64,000 bases of DNA from the NCBI RefSeq assembly GCF_002024165.1, contig NZ_MWQN01000001.1:434001-498000 (forward strand), written 5' to 3'. This document shows positions 16,823-25,117 of the stretch, piece by piece. The number at the start of each line of letters is the position of its first letter. Position 1 is the stretch's first letter. This stretch comes from Embleya scabrispora (lineage in GTDB: Bacteria > Actinomycetota > Actinomycetes > Streptomycetales > Streptomycetaceae). The notes under the pieces were generated by a model that worked only from the letters and a program-made list of their open reading frames with translations, had not been told where the DNA came from and did not search any database. Both the position numbers and the translations under genes were made by a program.

Positions 16823-18436
16823 ATGCTGCTGCACGAGATCCTGGTCGCCGCGGCTCGGGAGGTACCCGACCGCACCGCGCTGATCGTCCCCGGACACCCG
16901 TTCCGCACCCGACCGGCCGCAGCGGTCGCCGACCCGTCCTCCGGGCCCGCCGACCCGTCCACGACGTCGTGGACGTTCGCCGAATTGGCCGCCCGCTCCC
17001 GAGCCCTGGCCGCGACCGTGGCCGAGCGCACCTCGCCCGGCGCCCGGGTCGGGATCCTCGCGCACAATCGGGCCGAGTACGTCGCCGCCTACTACGGCGT
17101 CCCGTGGGCCGGGCGCGTCCTGGTCCCGCTCAACCCCCGGCTGCACCCGCGCGAGTGGGCGGACCAACTCGCCCGCTCCGGCGCGGAACTGCTCCTCGGC
17201 GACACCGACCTGCTCGGCGCGCTCGCCTGGCCGGGCGGCCCGAGCCTGGAACTGGGCGCGGCCGTCACCGCCGAGCACACCGACGCCGGGTGGAGCGCCG
17301 ACGATCCGTGGTCCGGCACCACCTTCGACCCCGCCGCCGACGAATCCGCCCTGACCTGGCTGCTGTTCACCTCCGGCACCACCGGCCGGCCCAAGGGTGT
17401 CCGGCTCACCCACCGCAGCCTGACCGCGGCCATGCGCGCCTCGCTGGCCTGCCGCCCGGTCGACCCGGACACCGTCGTACTGACCCCCTTCCCGCTCGCG
17501 CACGTGGCCGGCTACCAGGTGTTGGCACACCATCTGGCCCGCCGCCCGGTGGTCGTGCTGCGCCGCTATCTCCCGTCCGAACTGGCGGCCGTGGCCCGCG
17601 AGTACGAGGTGACCAGCCTGTCCCTGGCGCCGACCATGATCGACGCGCTCCTCGACCACGTGCGCGAGGGCGACGGGTTGCGCGAGCGCATCCGCTCGAT
17701 CAGCTACGGCGCCTCGCCGATCACCCCCGAGTTGATCCGCCGGGTCGACGGGCTGCTCGGCTGCGGCCTCGGCCAGGGCTACGGGATGACCGAGTTGTCG
17801 GGCAACGCGGTGTTCCTGACCGCCGCCGACCACCGCAACGCCGCGACCGATCGCCCGCACCTGTACTCCGCCGCCGGGCGCCCCGGCCCGGGGGTGGAGA
17901 TCCGGATCGTCGACGACGCGGGCCGGCCGCTGCCCGTCGGCGCCGCCGGCGAGATCGCGGTCCGGTCCGAACAGGTCGCGGACGGCTACTGGCAGGTGGA
18001 CACCGGCGAGTTCGCGACGGGCTGGTTCCGCACGGGCGACCTGGGCCGACTCGACGCCGAGGGCTATCTGTACGTCCTGGATCGCAAGAAGGACGTGATC
18101 ATCACCGGCGGCGAGAACGTCAGCGCCCGCGAGGTGGAGGCGGTCCTGCGCGAACACCCCGGCGTACGCGAGGTCGCGGTGGTCGGCGAACCCGACACCC
18201 GGTGGGGCGAGCGGGTGGTCGCCGTGGTGGTCCCCACCGCCGGACACACCCTCGACCCGGACGAGTTGGTCACGCTGTGCCGCGCGCACCTGGCCGGCTT
18301 CAAGGTCCCGCGCCGCGTGGTGTTCACCGACGCGCTGCCGGTCACCGGCACCGGCAAGGTCAGCAAGCCCGCCCTCCGCGAACGCGTTGTGGAATCGAGC
18401 CGCGCCGACTCCGGGGACGCACGCACGCGCTCCTGA
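16823..18436 (+). CDS. AMP-forming acyl-CoA synthetase/ligase
   Basis: 537 residues of ANL-superfamily enzyme. The phosphate-binding loop LLFTSGTTGRPKGV is at about residue 187, the adenine motif GQGYGMTELSG at about 315, and TGWFRTGDLG and the hinge DRKKDVIITGGENVSAREVE at about 415-435. The C-terminal catalytic lysine lies in TGTGKVSKPAL. This order is that of acyl- or aryl-CoA ligases using ATP and CoA. The acyl substrate cannot be read. The stop lies one base from the stop of the convergent regulator gene, so transcripts probably overlap. Confidence 0.9.
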   Translation: MLLHEILVAAAREVPDRTALIVPGHPFRTRPAAAVADPSSGPADPSTTSWTFAELAARSRALAATVAERTSPGARVGILAHNRAEYVAAYYGVPWAGRVLVPLNPRLHPREWADQLARSGAELLLGDTDLLGALAWPGGPSLELGAAVTAEHTDAGWSADDPWSGTTFDPAADESALTWLLFTSGTTGRPKGVRLTHRSLTAAMRASLACRPVDPDTVVLTPFPLAHVAGYQVLAHHLARRPVVVLRRYLPSELAAVAREYEVTSLSLAPTMIDALLDHVREGDGLRERIRSISYGASPITPELIRRVDGLLGCGLGQGYGMTELSGNAVFLTAADHRNAATDRPHLYSAAGRPGPGVEIRIVDDAGRPLPVGAAGEIAVRSEQVADGYWQVDTGEFATGWFRTGDLGRLDAEGYLYVLDRKKDVIITGGENVSAREVEAVLREHPGVREVAVVGEPDTRWGERVVAVVVPTAGHTLDPDELVTLCRAHLAGFKVPRRVVFTDALPVTGTGKVSKPALRERVVESSRADSGDARTRS

Positions 18437-18437
18437 A

Positions 18438-19139
18438 CTACTCCGCGTCCGGCAACCCCGCGTCGGCCGGCGTCGACCCCGGCTCGGGCCGGGTCCCGCG
18501 CGGCCGGATCTCGTACGCGCAGTGCGGCGCGCCGGCCACCATGTGGCTCACCCGCCGCACCTCGGTGTCCGGCAACGCCTCGCGCAGGAACGCCAGTTCC
18601 GAAGAGCACGCGGTGCCGCAGCGGATCGCCACATCGAAGATCGCGCAGTTCTGCTCGACGATCAGCCAGCCGCCGCCGTCGGCCAGCGGTCGCGCGGCGG
18701 CCAGGTAGCCGTCCTCGTCGAGGATGGCGGCGATCGCGGCCACCCGATCGGCGAGGTCGGGTGCGGTGGTCCGGGTCCGGGCGCGCTCCAGCCGCCGTTC
18801 CCGGCGCCGGTCGAACAGGCGGTCCACGAAGCCGGGTTCCTCGGCCTGCGCGGTCTCCAGGAGGTCCCCGACCAGGTCGCCGTAGCGCCGGGGGAACAGG
18901 TTCTCGCCGGCCGTGGTCAGCCGGTACACGTGCTTGGGCCGGCCCGGCCCCAATCGGGCCTGCCGGTGGGTCACATACCCCTCGGCGACCAGCCCGGCCA
19001 ACTGCTGGCGCATGCCGCTCGCGGTCATCCCGACCGCCTCGGCCAACTCCTCCGCCCGCAGTTCGCCCGCGCCCTTGAGGCGCCGCAATATCTCCCGCCG
19101 GGTCTCGGGCAACAGTGCGAACGCGTCCTGCTCGCTCAC
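18438..19139 (-). CDS. Cysteine-bearing HTH regulator (SufR/ArsR-like)
   Basis: 233 residues. The N-terminal winged helix (about 8-75: ETRREILRRLKGAGELRAEE, AVGMTASGMRQQLAGL, LGPGRPKHVYRLT) matches the DeoR/ArsR-like family of SufR. The C-terminal part holds four cysteines, spaced C-X8-C-X3-C-X27-C, in a region where SufR-type proteins bind an Fe-S cluster. The spacing is not one I know for SufR, so the cluster is an inference. GTG was chosen because GGGAGG lies about 10 nt upstream. The gene is directly downstream of sodF on the same strand, behind a terminator, which fits a redox-stress role. Confidence 0.8.
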   Translation of the reverse strand: MSEQDAFALLPETRREILRRLKGAGELRAEELAEAVGMTASGMRQQLAGLVAEGYVTHRQARLGPGRPKHVYRLTTAGENLFPRRYGDLVGDLLETAQAEEPGFVDRLFDRRRERRLERARTRTTAPDLADRVAAIAAILDEDGYLAAARPLADGGGWLIVEQNCAIFDVAIRCGTACSSELAFLREALPDTEVRRVSHMVAGAPHCAYEIRPRGTRPEPGSTPADAGLPDAE

Positions 19140-19192
19140 CCCGCTCGCCTCCCTCGTTCGTCCCGAGTACCCCGAGTGCGTGTCCACACCCA

Positions 19193-19236
19193 CCGGACAG
19201 GGCCGCACGGGGAGCCCCCGCGCGGCCCTGGACCGG
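19193..19236 (-). terminator. Terminator downstream of sodF
   Basis: A long hairpin: CAGGGCCGC (19198-19206) pairs with GCGGCCCTG (19222-19230), with additional inner CGGGG/CCCCG and outer CCGG/CCGG pairing. It lies just after the superoxide dismutase stop codon and before the regulator gene. Confidence 0.7.
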
Positions 19237-19246
19237 ACGTCGTTGC

Positions 19247-19855
19247 TCAGGCGCCCTTGGCGGCCGAGAGGCGCGCGGCGACGTCGTCCCAGTTGAAGAC
19301 GTTCCACACGGCCTTGAAGAAGTCCGCCTTGACGTTCTTGTACTGGAGGTAGAACGCGTGCTCCCACGCGTCGATCGCAAGCAGCGGCACGGTGCCCTGC
19401 GGGATGTTGCCCTGGTGGTCGTAGACCTGGGTGACCACGATGCGCTGGGACAGCGGCTCCCACGCGGCGACGGACCAGCCCGACCCCTGCACGGTCATCG
19501 CGGTCTGCGTCATGTGCGCGCGGAACTGCTCGAAGCCGCCGAAGTCGACGCCGATCTGCTCGGCCAGGTCGCCGGTGGGCTCGCCGTTGCCGGTCGGGCC
19601 CAGGTTGGTCCAGAACAGGCTGTGCAGCACGTGGCCCGAGACGTGGAAGGCCAGGTCCTTCTCCAGCTTGGAGATGGTGCCGTAGGCCTCCTTGTCGCGG
19701 GCGTCGGCGAGCTGCTCGAGGGCGGTGTTGGCACCGGCCACGTACGCCGCGTGGTGCTTGTCGTGGTGCAGCTCCATGATGGCGCCGCTGATGTGCGGCT
19801 CCAGGGCGGCGTAGTCGTAGGTCAGGTCGGGGAGCGTGTAGACCTTGTCGGCCAC
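19247..19855 (-). CDS. sodF: Iron/manganese-type superoxide dismutase
   Basis: 202 residues, full length for the family. Metal ligands by alignment to known Fe/MnSODs are His30 ([12 protein letters not shown]), His78 (HVLHSLFW), Asp162 and His166 ([12 protein letters not shown]). The sequence looks like the streptomycete Fe-Zn enzyme SodF ([12 protein letters not shown] start; [13 protein letters not shown]), although metal preference cannot be proved from sequence. It is cytoplasmic, converting superoxide to H2O2 and O2. The start is GTG, with a GGAGGAA site. In S. coelicolor sodF is repressed by nickel through Nur; I see no clear Nur box here, but an iron-box-like palindrome lies upstream. 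Confidence 0.93.
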   Translation of the reverse strand: MADKVYTLPDLTYDYAALEPHISGAIMELHHDKHHAAYVAGANTALEQLADARDKEAYGTISKLEKDLAFHVSGHVLHSLFWTNLGPTGNGEPTGDLAEQIGVDFGGFEQFRAHMTQTAMTVQGSGWSVAAWEPLSQRIVVTQVYDHQGNIPQGTVPLLAIDAWEHAFYLQYKNVKADFFKAVWNVFNWDDVAARLSAAKGA

Positions 19856-19894
19856 GGGAGTTCCTCCTGCGCAGTGGTTGCGGTGACAGAGCCG

Positions 19895-19942
19895 ACCCTA
19901 TGCTTCTCCCGGGAATACCGGCAAGTTAGGCAAGACTTAACT
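19895..19942 (-). promoter_or_regulatory. sodF promoter with iron-box-like palindrome
   Basis: On the minus strand, TTGCCG (19924-19919), 18 bp and TAGGGT (19900-19895) form a plausible sigma-70-type promoter. Overlapping and upstream, AGTTA (19924-19928) and TAACT (19938-19942) frame a 19-bp imperfect palindrome that shares about 12 of 19 positions with the DmdR/IdeR iron box as I recall it. Confidence 0.4.
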
Positions 19943-19993
19943 GTCCCAACCGGAAGTCCCCGGTCCACACTCGGCACACGAAGGAAACGAACG

Positions 19994-21043
19994 ATGCGAC
20001 AACAAGCCGCCGAAGCCTTGGACGAAGCATTCGCACGTCTGCACCGCACCGGCTCCGAATTCGACGACAAGCTGTCCAATCACGGACCGATGGCCGTCGA
20101 AGCCCTCGTGCACGCGGGCCAGTGGGAAGCCGTGCCCGCTTGGCTCGACTCCTACACCCGCCGGCTCGAACCGGTTCTGCGCCCCACCGAGCGCATCGGC
20201 CGCGACGCGTGGCGCGAGGCGCTGGGCGACCGCGCCCGGGACGGCGACTGGATCGCCCTGTTCACCGACGAGATCGCCGAACGGCCGTGGCGCGAGGTGC
20301 TCGCGCTGTGGTGGCCCAGGCTGCTCCCGGGACTGCCCGGCGGCGCCACCCACGGGGTGATCCGGGTCGGACACGCGGTCCGCGCCCTGCTGGACCTCGG
20401 CGAGAGCCCGGTCCGGCTCGCCGAGTTCGCCCACGCGATGGCCTACTTCGCGTCGAGCAACCAGGCCCTGCCCGAACTGCCGCGGCTCGCGGGGGGCCGC
20501 ACGCCGTTCGAGGCACTGGACGCGGTCCCACCCCTGCCGATCGACGAGAAGGACCACATCAGCCGCCGGCTGGACTTCCTGGCCGGGTGGGACGCGTGGC
20601 TGACCCCGACCCTGTCGGTGCAGGAGGCCACGACTCCCGAGCGGGCACAGGCGCTGCTCGCCGACACGGTGCATGCGGCCACCCTGCGCTACCTGCGCCG
20701 CGGACACGGCAGCGGGGTGATGAACGTGCACGCGGTGACCGCCCCGAGCGCGGTGTTGCGGGTGTTGCCGGCGCTGCCGCGCGAGCAGTGGATCCCCTCG
20801 TACACCACGGCCTGGGCCACCAGCAGCGCGGTCTTCGCGGTCTACTCGGGCCGCGAGGACGCGACCGGGACGCCCGCTCCCGCGCCCGATCCCGTCGAGG
20901 CCGGACTGCGCGCCCTCGCCCACGGCGACGAACACGTGATCAAGCTCGTGGACACCGCGGTGGACGTGTTCGCCCGCTCCGGCGACACCCGCGCACTGGC
21001 CGCCGGCACGCTCGCGGCGGAGTTGATCGCGCCGGAGCACTGA
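19994..21043 (+). CDS. Questin oxidase-like protein
   Basis: 349 residues, all-helical. FDDKLSNHGPMAVEALVHAG near the N-terminus and a THGVIRVGHAVRALLD segment around residue 117 match the conserved blocks of questin oxidase-like (DUF4243) proteins. Those catalyse Baeyer-Villiger-type ring opening of anthraquinones in fungi. No cofactor motif is visible and no anthraquinone cluster is nearby, so the bacterial function is unknown. The start follows AAGGAA. It is divergent from sodF, with the shared 138-bp region holding the sodF promoter. Confidence 0.7.
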   Translation: MRQQAAEALDEAFARLHRTGSEFDDKLSNHGPMAVEALVHAGQWEAVPAWLDSYTRRLEPVLRPTERIGRDAWREALGDRARDGDWIALFTDEIAERPWREVLALWWPRLLPGLPGGATHGVIRVGHAVRALLDLGESPVRLAEFAHAMAYFASSNQALPELPRLAGGRTPFEALDAVPPLPIDEKDHISRRLDFLAGWDAWLTPTLSVQEATTPERAQALLADTVHAATLRYLRRGHGSGVMNVHAVTAPSAVLRVLPALPREQWIPSYTTAWATSSAVFAVYSGREDATGTPAPAPDPVEAGLRALAHGDEHVIKLVDTAVDVFARSGDTRALAAGTLAAELIAPEH

Positions 21044-21116
21044 CCGGTCGCGCCGGGCAAGGCGACACGCCCTCGAACGGGTGAGATTCCCCCACTCGGC
21101 GCAGCCGATCGCGTTC

Positions 21117-21149
21117 GCTGGTGCCGCGCACACGCCGTGCGGCACCAGC
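21117..21149 (+). repeat. 11-bp inverted repeat with 11-nt loop
   Basis: GCTGGTGCCGC (21117-21127) and GCGGCACCAGC (21139-21149) are exact complements. There is no T-run after it, and the arm ends 17 nt before the ribosome binding site of the next gene. It is either a terminator of the questin oxidase-like gene or a leader structure of the small secreted protein. Confidence 0.45.
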
Positions 21150-21174
21150 GAACCATCCAGTGAACGGAGCCCCC

Positions 21175-21453
21175 ATGCGCATCGCCCCGCTGCTCACCGC
21201 CGCGACGGTCGGCGCCCTGCTCGCGCTGACCCCGGCCGCCCCCGCGCTCGCCGACGGCAACGCGGACACCATCACGAGCGAGACCGATCAGGTCGGCCCG
21301 GTCGGCCAGGTCGGCATGATCAGCGAGGACGACGTGCTCCACGACCTGCGTCCCGCCGTGGTGGGTGTGCACCAGGGCATCTCCGGCGGCTTCGTGGAGG
21401 TGCCCCCGCCGGTGGTCCGGGCCCCGCAGATGCCGCCCATGCCCTCCTTCTGA
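21175..21453 (+). CDS. Small secreted protein, unknown
   Basis: 92 residues with a clear Sec signal peptide (MRIAPLLTAATVGALLALTP, cleavage near ALA-DG at about residue 26). The mature part is acidic then Pro-rich (VEVPPPVVRAPQMPPMPSF), with no Cys and a short GPVGQVG repeat-like segment. The start is well supported by GGAG 5 nt upstream. No family is recognised. The secreted peptide at 6720 begins with the same MRI-A/R pattern but is otherwise unrelated. Confidence 0.6.
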   Translation: MRIAPLLTAATVGALLALTPAAPALADGNADTITSETDQVGPVGQVGMISEDDVLHDLRPAVVGVHQGISGGFVEVPPPVVRAPQMPPMPSF

Positions 21454-21603
21454 CACCGGCCCGCCTTCCCGTCTGCGGACCACCGCCCTCACCCGGGCCG
21501 CGGCAGGCCGGCACACCACGGCCCGGGGCGGGCGCACCCGCTCGGTCGGCGCGGTCGACAATGGCCGCATGACCGCACCGAACGCCTCCCGCCCGGCCCG
21601 CCG

Positions 21604-22245
21604 ATGGTGAACGTGCGACCGATCACCCCGACCGCCCTGGTGGACGAACTGGTCGAGGCGATCGTCCGACGCGCCGCCGACCGGCCGTGGACCCGGGTGG
21701 CCCTCGACGGCGCGGACGCCGCCGAACCGGGCGCGCTCGCCGACGCGTTGGTGGCGCCGCTGCGCCTGCGCGGGCATCCGGTGGTGCGGGTGCGGGCCCG
21801 CGACTTCCTGCGGCCGGCGTCGGTGCGCCTGGAGTACGGGCACACCGACGCCGAGTCGTACCTGTGGGGCTGGCTGGACGACGCGGGGCTGCGCCGCGAG
21901 GTGTTGGAACCGCTGGCGGCCGGCGGCACCGGGCGGGTGTTGCCGAGCCTGTGGGACGCGGCCCGGGACCGGGCCACCCGCGCCGACTACACCGTGCTGC
22001 CCGAGGGCGGAGTGCTGCTCCTGGACGGGCCGCTGCTGCTCGGCAAGGGCCTGCCGCTGGAGCTGACGGTGCATCTGTGGTTGTCCCCGGGGGCGCTGCG
22101 CCGGCGCACTCCGGCCGAAGACGCCTGGACCATCGAGGCGCTGACCCGCTACGCCGAGGAGATCGGGCCCACGACCGAGGCGGACCTGACCGTGCGCTAC
22201 GACCATCCCGCGCATCCTGCGCTGGTCGAGCCGCAAGGCCGCTGA
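21604..22245 (+). CDS. Uridine kinase-like protein with lost P-loop Lys
   Basis: 213 residues resembling the P-loop uridine kinase-like proteins of actinobacteria: RVALDGADAAEPGALADAL (about 31-49) takes the Walker A position, ARDFLRPASVRLEYG the nucleoside-site region, and GGVLLLDGPLLLG the Walker B strand. The Walker A Lys-Ser/Thr is missing (GAL instead of GKS/T), so classical ATP binding is doubtful and it may be a non-catalytic paralogue. The ATG at 21604 overlaps the stop of a 13-codon upstream ORF (ATGGTGA), which may couple translation; GTG at 21607 is an alternative start. Confidence 0.6.
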   Translation: MVNVRPITPTALVDELVEAIVRRAADRPWTRVALDGADAAEPGALADALVAPLRLRGHPVVRVRARDFLRPASVRLEYGHTDAESYLWGWLDDAGLRREVLEPLAAGGTGRVLPSLWDAARDRATRADYTVLPEGGVLLLDGPLLLGKGLPLELTVHLWLSPGALRRRTPAEDAWTIEALTRYAEEIGPTTEADLTVRYDHPAHPALVEPQGR

Positions 22246-22273
22246 CCGTCGGCTCGGTCGGTCCCGGCCGGCC

Positions 22274-23107
22274 TCAGTCGACCTCGTCCGGGTCCGGGCC
22301 GAGCCGCTCGCCCCGGTCGAGCCGGCCGATCGCGTCCAGCTCGGCCGCCTCCAGGTCGAAGTCGAACACCTCGAAGTTCTCCCGGATCCGCGCGGGTGTG
22401 ACCGACTTGGGGATGACGATGTTCCCCAGGTGCAGGTGCCAGCGCAGCACCACCTGGGCGGGCGACCTGCCGTGCGCGCGGGCCACCTCGGTGATCACCG
22501 GGTCCGCCAGCAGCGCGCCGCCCTTGCCCAGCGGGCTCCACGCCTCGGTCGCGATCGCGTGCGCCCGGTCGAAGGCGCGGACCCGGCCCTGCTGGAGGTA
22601 GGGGTGCAGTTCGACCTGGTTGACCGAGGGCACCACGGCGGTGTGTTCGAGCAGTCGGGTCAGGTGCTCGGGCTGGAAGTTGGACACCCCGATCGTGCGC
22701 ACCCGGCCGTCCGCGAGCAGCTTCTCGAACGCGCGCCAGGTGTCCAGGTAGCGGTCCCGGCTCGCCGCCGGCCAGTGGATCAGGTACATGTCCACGTAGT
22801 CCAGGCCGAGCAGCCGCGCGCTCTCGTCGAACGCGGCGAGCGTCGAGTCGTAGCCCTGTTCGGTGTTCCACAACTTCGTGGTGACGAACAGTTCCTCGCG
22901 CGGGACGGAGGAGGCGGCCAGGGCTCGGCCCACACCCGCCTCGTTGCCGTAGATCGCGGCGGTGTCGATGCTGCGATATCCCACCTCGATGGCGTTCGTC
23001 ACGGCGGCGGTGGCCTCGTCGTCGCCGACCTGGAAGACCCCGAAGCCGAGCTGCGGGATGGTGACGCCGTTGTTGAGGGCGACGTCGGGTACGGGGGTGG
23101 AACTCAT
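22274..23107 (-). CDS. Aldo/keto reductase (AKR5-like)
   Basis: 277 residues, a complete TIM-barrel AKR. The catalytic tetrad is visible: Asp and Tyr in IDTAAIYGNEAGVG, Lys in LFVTTKLWN and His in YLIHWP. The VNQVELHP strand and the NADPH-binding IPKSVTPARIREN segment follow. The order resembles bacterial 2,5-diketo-D-gluconate reductases and related AKR5 members that reduce many aldehydes and ketones with NADPH. It lies just downstream of the MFS exporter on the same strand (54-bp gap), and the two are probably co-transcribed under the MarR regulator at 24574. Confidence 0.9.
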   Translation of the reverse strand: MSSTPVPDVALNNGVTIPQLGFGVFQVGDDEATAAVTNAIEVGYRSIDTAAIYGNEAGVGRALAASSVPREELFVTTKLWNTEQGYDSTLAAFDESARLLGLDYVDMYLIHWPAASRDRYLDTWRAFEKLLADGRVRTIGVSNFQPEHLTRLLEHTAVVPSVNQVELHPYLQQGRVRAFDRAHAIATEAWSPLGKGGALLADPVITEVARAHGRSPAQVVLRWHLHLGNIVIPKSVTPARIRENFEVFDFDLEAAELDAIGRLDRGERLGPDPDEVD

Positions 23108-23160
23108 GGGGGGACGGTCCTTCGTGGTGAGGGGTCGGATGGGGGATGGCGGTCTCGGGG

Positions 23161-24432
23161 TCAGCCGGGAAGCCGGACGGGCCGAGGGGTCGCCGACTCC
23201 GGCACGCCGGAGTCACCCTGCCCGCTCTGCCCGCCGACGGCCTCGGCCACACCGGGGAGGTGTCCGGCGACCATGCGCGAACGGGTGGGCGTACGCCGCT
23301 CCAGCGCCAGGGCCAGCGCCGCGAGGGCCAGTGCGCCGAGCGCCAGCCCGGCGCCGACCCAGTTCGCCGACGCGTAGCCGTGGCCCGCGTCGATCACCAG
23401 CCCGCCCAGCCAGGCCGCGACCGCGTTGCCCAGGTTGAACGCGCCGATGTTGACCGCGGAGGCCAGGGTCGGCGCGCCGGCGGCGTTGTCCATCACCCGC
23501 TTTTGCAGCGGCGGCACGGTGGCGAAGCCGAGTGCGCCGATCAGGAACAGGGTGAGCACCGATCCGACCCGGTCGTGCGCCGTCACGGTGAACAGCGCCA
23601 GGACGCCGGCGAGGGCGATCAGCGAGGCGAACAGCAGCGGCATCGGGTACCGGTCGGCCAGCCGGCCGCCGACCGCGTTGCCGACCATCATGCCCAGGCC
23701 GACCACCACGAGCAGCCAGGTGACGGCGCCCTCCGAGAAGCCCGCGACGTCGGTCATCATCGGCTTGACGTAGGTGAGCGCGGCGAAGACCCCGCCGAAG
23801 CCGAGCACGGTCATGCCCATCGCGAGCAGCACCTGGACGTTGCGGAACACCGCGAGTTCGTGCCGCAGGTGTACGCCCTCGGGCCGGGGCCGTTCGGGTA
23901 CCAGGCGGGCGATGCCCGCGGCGCCGAGCACACCGATCGCGGCGACCAGGACGAAGGTCAGCCGCCAGCTCACCGACTGCCCGACCAGCGTGCCCAGCGG
24001 CACGCCCACCACGTTGGCCAGCGTCAGTCCGGTGAACATGGTGGACAGCGCCGCCGCCTTGCGATCCGGGGCGACCAGGTCGGCGGCGACCACCGAGCCG
24101 ATCCCGAAGAACGCGCCGTGGGTGAAGGACGCGACCACCCGGCCGAGCAGGATCACCCCGAAGGCCGGGGCGAGCGCGGTCAGCACGTTGCCGAGCACGA
24201 ACAGGCCCATCAGCAGGATCAGCATGCGTTTGCGGGAGACGCGGGTGCCCAGGACGGTCATCAGCGGAGCACCCAGGAGTACGCCGATCGCGTATCCGCT
24301 GACCAGGAGTCCCGCGGTGGGAATCGAGACCTCGAAGGCGCCGGCGACCTCGGGCAGCAGGCCCAGGATGACGAACTCGGTGGTTCCGATGCCGAAGGCT
24401 CCGATGGCCAGGGCCAACAGTGCGAGTGGCAC
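23161..24432 (-). CDS. MFS drug-efflux transporter (AraJ/YdhP type)
   Basis: 423 residues with 12 predicted helices. It opens with MPLALLALAIGAFGIGTTEF, where the GTTEFVILGLLPEVA stretch is a well-conserved first-helix motif of DHA1 sugar/drug efflux carriers such as AraJ and YdhP. The loop 2-3 motif GTRVSRKRMLILLMG is also present. It is an inner-membrane proton-driven exporter of unknown substrate, divergent from a MarR regulator, with palindromic elements in the 141-bp gap. That arrangement is typical of inducible efflux. Confidence 0.9.
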   Translation of the reverse strand: MPLALLALAIGAFGIGTTEFVILGLLPEVAGAFEVSIPTAGLLVSGYAIGVLLGAPLMTVLGTRVSRKRMLILLMGLFVLGNVLTALAPAFGVILLGRVVASFTHGAFFGIGSVVAADLVAPDRKAAALSTMFTGLTLANVVGVPLGTLVGQSVSWRLTFVLVAAIGVLGAAGIARLVPERPRPEGVHLRHELAVFRNVQVLLAMGMTVLGFGGVFAALTYVKPMMTDVAGFSEGAVTWLLVVVGLGMMVGNAVGGRLADRYPMPLLFASLIALAGVLALFTVTAHDRVGSVLTLFLIGALGFATVPPLQKRVMDNAAGAPTLASAVNIGAFNLGNAVAAWLGGLVIDAGHGYASANWVGAGLALGALALAALALALERRTPTRSRMVAGHLPGVAEAVGGQSGQGDSGVPESATPRPVRLPG

Positions 24433-24480
24433 GACGTACCCCTTTCCGGGGAGGGCTTGCCGGAGCAGACCGGCGGCGAA

Positions 24481-24540
24481 CGTTTGCAGAGACGACTTAC
24501 AGGCGTCGACAATATTTGCAGACGCCGATCAATGCAAACG
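24481..24540. promoter_or_regulatory. Candidate MarR operators in divergent gap
   Basis: Two nested inverted repeats lie between the MFS and MarR genes: GTTTGCA (24482-24488) with TGCAAAC (24533-24539), and GGCGTC (24502-24507) with GACGCC (starting near 24521). A third TTTGCA copy lies between them. Symmetry and position suit binding by the MarR dimer encoded at 24574. Confidence 0.4.
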
Positions 24541-24573
24541 CGGGCTATTTCGTTTCGGAGGTACCCTCGGGCC

Positions 24574-25020
24574 ATGGGACAACAGAGGCAGGCGATCCAA
24601 CCGAGACTGGCGCAGGGCTGGTGCGCGCTCGCCGCGCTGCACAATCGACTCGAAGCGCACATCGAGCGCGCGCTGCAGAGCGAACACGACCTGAGCGTGC
24701 GGGAGTTCTCGGTCCTGGACGTGCTCGACCGGCAGGACGGCTTCCACCTGCGGATGAACGAGCTCTCGGACGCGGTGGTACTGAGCCAGAGCGCGACCAC
24801 GCGCCTGGTCACCCGGCTCGAGGAGCGCGGCCTGCTCTCGCGCTACCTGTGCGACACCGACCGTCGGGGCATCTACACCGAGGTCACTCCCGCGGGCTGC
24901 ACACTGCTCACCGCCGCCCGCCCCACCCACGACCGAGCCCTGCGCGAAGCCCTCGCCAGGGCCGAGGAACACACCGAACTGGCCCCGCTGGTCGACGTGG
25001 TCAAGTCACTCGGCGCATAG
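24574..25020 (+). CDS. MarR-family transcriptional regulator
   Basis: 148 residues with a MarR winged helix: MNELSDAVVLSQSATTRLVTRLEERGLL is the recognition region (about 65-92) and DTDRRGIYTEVTPAG the wing. It shares layout and several motifs with the MarR protein at 47 (DLCPKDRRGVYT there), so the two are likely paralogues. It is divergent from the MFS exporter and AKR genes, its likely targets; MarR proteins usually repress both themselves and such an exporter until a ligand binds. Confidence 0.85.
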   Translation: MGQQRQAIQPRLAQGWCALAALHNRLEAHIERALQSEHDLSVREFSVLDVLDRQDGFHLRMNELSDAVVLSQSATTRLVTRLEERGLLSRYLCDTDRRGIYTEVTPAGCTLLTAARPTHDRALREALARAEEHTELAPLVDVVKSLGA

Positions 25021-25117
25021 GGCGTGCAGACCGGGCGCGGCGCGGAACCCAGGGCATCCGGCCGCCGCCGGACGGATCGAGGCGACCCGTCCGGCGGGCA
25101 GGCGGGCCCGGGAGCGG

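Noticed and set aside
13269-18436. Biosynthetic gene cluster from PLP enzyme, DJ-1, F420 protein, PEP-mutase-like enzyme and ligase
   Set aside because: These genes lie on both strands with separate regulators and no PKS, NRPS, terpene or RiPP core gene. They look like independent metabolic genes.
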